Positions 62,336-64,000 of a stretch of DNA of 64,000 bases are shown here, piece after piece (positions within the stretch are counted from its first letter, which is position 1; every line of letters begins with the position of its first letter). The stretch covers positions 1 to 64,000 of the forward strand of contig JAEWHK010000050.1 in NCBI GenBank assembly GCA_023387815.1, given 5' to 3'. The notes under the pieces are model-generated. The model saw nothing but the letters and a program-made list of their open reading frames with translations, was not told the origin of the DNA and made no database searches. Made by a program: the position numbers and the translations under genes. This DNA is from Pseudomonadota bacterium (GTDB lineage Bacteria; Pseudomonadota; Gammaproteobacteria; Burkholderiales; Burkholderiaceae_B).

Positions 62336-62965
62336 TTATCCGTCCAGACCAATGCTGGCCGGATCACCTGTTCCGCGGCGAATCACTTCTGGTGTGGCAC
62401 CTGTCAGATCGATCACGGTTGTGGGCTGTATGGGACAGGCGCCACTGGCAATCACTCCCGCCAAGGCATGGCCGTAACGGTCGGTAATTTCATCAGGGTC
62501 GTTCAGCGGCATGTCTTCTCCTTCAGGGATCAGGGAAGTAGAAAGCAGCGGTGCACCCAGCTCTTCGATCAGCATCAGCGTTACGGGATGATCCGGCACC
62601 CTGACGCCGATAGTTTTGCGGGACGGATGTGACACGCGCCGGGGCACATCCTTGGTCGCCTCCAGGATGAAGGTCCAGGGACCGGGGGTGGCATTTTTCA
62701 GCAGGCGATATTGGGCATTGTCCACTTTGGCAAACTTGGCGATTTCAGCCAGGTCCCGGACCAGCAATGTCAGATGATGCCGGTCATCGAGTCCACGCAG
62801 GCGACGCAGGCCATCGGCGGCCGCCTTGTCATCCAGTCGGGCTACTAATGCGTAGCTGGAATCGGTCGGAATGGCAAGCAGGCGACCATTATCCAGCAGT
62901 TGCGCTGCCTGCTTGAGTAGCCGCGCCTGAGGATTGACCGGATGAACATCAAAAAGTATTGACAT
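62336..62965 (-). CDS. Sua5/YciO/YrdC family protein (threonylcarbamoyladenylate synthase-like)
   Basis: This 209-residue protein has the YrdC fold: AIPTDSSYAL (about residues 34-43), LDDRHHLTLLVRDL and SHPSRKTIGVRVPDHP (about residues 115-130). Family members make threonylcarbamoyl-AMP for tRNA t6A. The YciO branch, to which the DSSYAL and P-R-R patterns point, has an uncertain role. AAGGCGA precedes the ATG. It lies upstream of dapA on the same strand, with about 250 bases between. Confidence 0.88.
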   Translation of the reverse strand: MSILFDVHPVNPQARLLKQAAQLLDNGRLLAIPTDSSYALVARLDDKAAADGLRRLRGLDDRHHLTLLVRDLAEIAKFAKVDNAQYRLLKNATPGPWTFILEATKDVPRRVSHPSRKTIGVRVPDHPVTLMLIEELGAPLLSTSLIPEGEDMPLNDPDEITDRYGHALAGVIASGACPIQPTTVIDLTGATPEVIRRGTGDPASIGLDG

Positions 62966-63014
62966 GATCGAAGTTTCGCCTTGTGATTGACTATGTCCTA
63001 TTGTAGCGAATTGA

Positions 63015-63044
63015 GTGACAGGCCGCGTGCGTTCGGGTTAGAAT
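63015..63044 (+). promoter_or_regulatory. probable promoter of tRNA-Arg(UCU)
   Basis: GTGACA (63015-63020), an 18-base spacer and TAGAAT (63039-63044) match a sigma-70 promoter, 13 bases before the tRNA. A GC-rich discriminator (CACGGGC) follows the -10 box, as in stringently controlled stable RNA promoters. Confidence 0.5.
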
Positions 63045-63057
63045 CACGGGCTAGGTT

Positions 63058-63134
63058 GTCTCCGTAGCTCAACTGGATAGAGCACCCGCCTTCTAAGCGG
63101 GTGGTTGTGGGTTCGATTCCCGCCGGAGGCACCA
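63058..63134 (+). tRNA. tRNA-Arg (anticodon TCT)
   Basis: The cloverleaf folds well: acceptor arms GTCTCCG and CGGAGGC with one T-G pair, D arm GCTCAACTGGATAGAGC, anticodon stem CCCGC/GCGGG with the loop CTTCTAA (anticodon TCT), T arm GGTTCGATT, and an encoded CCA. It reads AGA and AGG codons. tRNA genes of this kind are frequent integration sites, and short direct repeats follow. Confidence 0.95.
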
Positions 63135-63217
63135 CACACCTTTTTCTATACGAATCGCAATTGATTTCCCCGCGAACTTCCTACATATTCCTCGGCTCTA
63201 CCCAATAATCTACAGAC

Positions 63218-63253
63218 CGAGTACGCCAAAAAGACGCCAACGAGTACGCCAAA
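63218..63253 (+). repeat. direct repeats CGAGTACGCCAAA behind the tRNA gene
   Basis: CGAGTACGCCAAA occurs at 63218-63230 and 63241-63253, with a partial copy GACGCCAA (63233-63240) between. The repeats begin about 84 bases after the tRNA 3' end. Such short GxACGCCAAA repeats beside tRNA 3' ends resemble arm-type integrase or Xis sites of integrative elements, but no integrase gene is in the window. Confidence 0.7.
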
Positions 63254-63259
63254 TATTGT

Positions 63260-63613
63260 TCAGCCAGCAATCCTGCGCACGTACCAGTCAAAGTAAAACC
63301 ATTTCACATACATTCCCTTCTCTTCACTGCACAAGGTTTCGTTGGCGCTGGCGTACATGACGCCATCATAGTGCATCAGGATATGGCGGTGGGCTTTGAG
63401 TTCGGCCTTGTGCACCCAGCGGGGCCAGGCATCAATACCACTCTCTTTTTTGACGTAACGAATCAGGAATTTACGCAGGGCCTGCACCCCCGTGTCATTC
63501 AATTCGCTGGTCAGATCGTACTCGTTCATCACCCGATGGCAGCAGAACAGCGCCTGCAGTTCTTCACGCGTTACCTGCCGGCGAGGGTTGGGATTATTGA
63601 TTGCGTAATCCAT
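63260..63613 (-). CDS. hypothetical protein
   Basis: I do not recognise this 117-residue protein. It is soluble, with many aromatic residues at the C terminus (MYVKWFYFDWYVRR, about residues 98-111), three Cys and several His, and no signal peptide. The ATG at 63613 is chosen over the TTG at 63619. It lies directly beside the tRNA-adjacent repeats, so it may belong to an acquired element, or be a chromosomal gene that borders it. Confidence 0.6.
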   Translation of the reverse strand: MDYAINNPNPRRQVTREELQALFCCHRVMNEYDLTSELNDTGVQALRKFLIRYVKKESGIDAWPRWVHKAELKAHRHILMHYDGVMYASANETLCSEEKGMYVKWFYFDWYVRRIAG

Positions 63614-63809
63614 AACCAATGAATTTTACTGTATAAATAAACAGTATTTATACCGCAAAATGTGATTGGAATGACAAAAAATGCAAGGCGGTAACATGTG
63701 TCCCGCTCACTTGAGCCCCGCTTCAAGTCTTTAAGCCTCGACGAGGCATCATCATTGCGTTTGGGAGTTTGGCGCACCATTCTTCACCCTCGCCCACCTA
63801 CACAATACG

Positions 63810-64000
63810 CTACAGATACGGCGTAGCCAGCCAGATCAGCTTGTTTCTTAGAATGGCAAGGAACCCCTGTTTGCGCAAGGATTCGAATGTCACACGCTCA
63901 CCGTGTGCGATTTCATTGTCTATGGCTTCGTTGATCCAGCCTGCAAGACGCCAGTCATACACTTCGATATCAATTTCGAAATTCAGCCTGAGGCTGCGTG
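63810..64000 (-). CDS. cardiolipin synthase/phospholipase D family protein, C-terminal part (cut by window end)
   Basis: An open frame on the minus strand enters from beyond 64000 and stops with TAG at 63810-63812. The 62 visible residues begin RSLRLNFEIDIEVYD and end in LRNKLIWLATPYL. The first segment is the sequence that follows the second HKD motif in cardiolipin synthases (NLDxRS then LNFE), and the end matches their conserved C terminus. The catalytic HKD motifs lie outside the window. These membrane enzymes join phospholipids to make cardiolipin. Confidence 0.75.
   Translation of the reverse strand, partial: RSLRLNFEIDIEVYDWRLAGWINEAIDNEIAHGERVTFESLRKQGFLAILRNKLIWLATPYL

Noticed and set aside
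21..63134. The two tRNA-Arg genes as att ends of one large element
   Set aside because: Their 3' halves differ (CCGGGCGCGCCA against CCGGAGGCACCA), so they cannot be the two halves of one attachment site, and housekeeping genes lie between.
1..64000. CRISPR arrays, transposases or phage structural genes
   Set aside because: No spaced repeat array, transposase motif or terminal inverted repeat pair was found on reading both strands.

Overview
The window looks like chromosomal DNA from a betaproteobacterium of the Burkholderiales, most likely Alcaligenaceae (Advenella- or Bordetella-like). The evidence is six separate Bug-family (TctC-like) periplasmic solute receptors, many LysR/IclR-controlled catabolic clusters, and housekeeping blocks typical of the group (mutS-roxA, dapA-bamC, accA-tilS, cysS, suhB/trmJ). 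No phage structural genes, transposases or CRISPR arrays were seen. Gene calls rest on reading the translated sequence and motifs; no database search was possible.

Layout: (1) 1-11.7 kb is accessory. A tRNA-Arg(ACG) and its terminator precede a UDG-superfamily gene, a decayed XRE-regulator remnant and a LysR-controlled cluster: M81/MlrC-like peptidase, MFS carrier, class II aldolase, D-serine ammonia-lyase, Bug receptor and a cytoplasmic gamma-glutamyltransferase-like enzyme. Next come a maltose O-acetyltransferase and a two-gene membrane protein/XRE operon with two palindromes around its promoter. (2) 11.7-22.8 kb holds organic-acid catabolism genes: LysR, Bug, enolase-superfamily enzyme, glutathionyl-hydroquinone reductase, MFS, IclR, Bug, crotonase and a fused NDP-forming acyl-CoA synthetase. 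(3) 23-34 kb is mixed: an unusual membrane/coiled-coil protein, a GST, sulfite dehydrogenase SorAB, a PepSY protein, then tilS, accA, a 3-methyladenine glycosylase, cysS, a TPR protein, a cyclophilin and lpxH.

(4) 34-44.7 kb is a CoA-thioester catabolic region: PaaG-like crotonase, a DUF35/OB-fold protein with a thiolase-fold partner, a two-subunit CoA transferase, three Bug receptors, a LysR regulator, and an SDR plus a MaoC hydratase that together resemble a split peroxisomal multifunctional enzyme. The thiolase-fold protein seems to lack the nucleophilic Cys and has Tyr where thiolases carry His. This resembles the Ltp2-ChsH2 retro-aldolases and is the best candidate here for a poorly described pathway. 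(5) 44.7-52 kb: uppP, suhB, trmJ, an MscS channel, amn, an AEC transporter and a 2-hydroxyacid dehydrogenase. (6) 52-55.5 kb: an ehuBCDA-type ectoine/hydroxyectoine ABC importer. (7) 56-64 kb: mutS-roxA, bamC-dapA, a Sua5/YciO protein, tRNA-Arg(UCU) followed by short direct repeats, a small unknown protein and the 3' end of a cardiolipin synthase-like gene that runs off the window.

Together the genes suggest a nutritionally versatile bacterium that captures diverse carboxylates with periplasmic receptors and breaks them down through CoA-linked or amino-acid-type routes.
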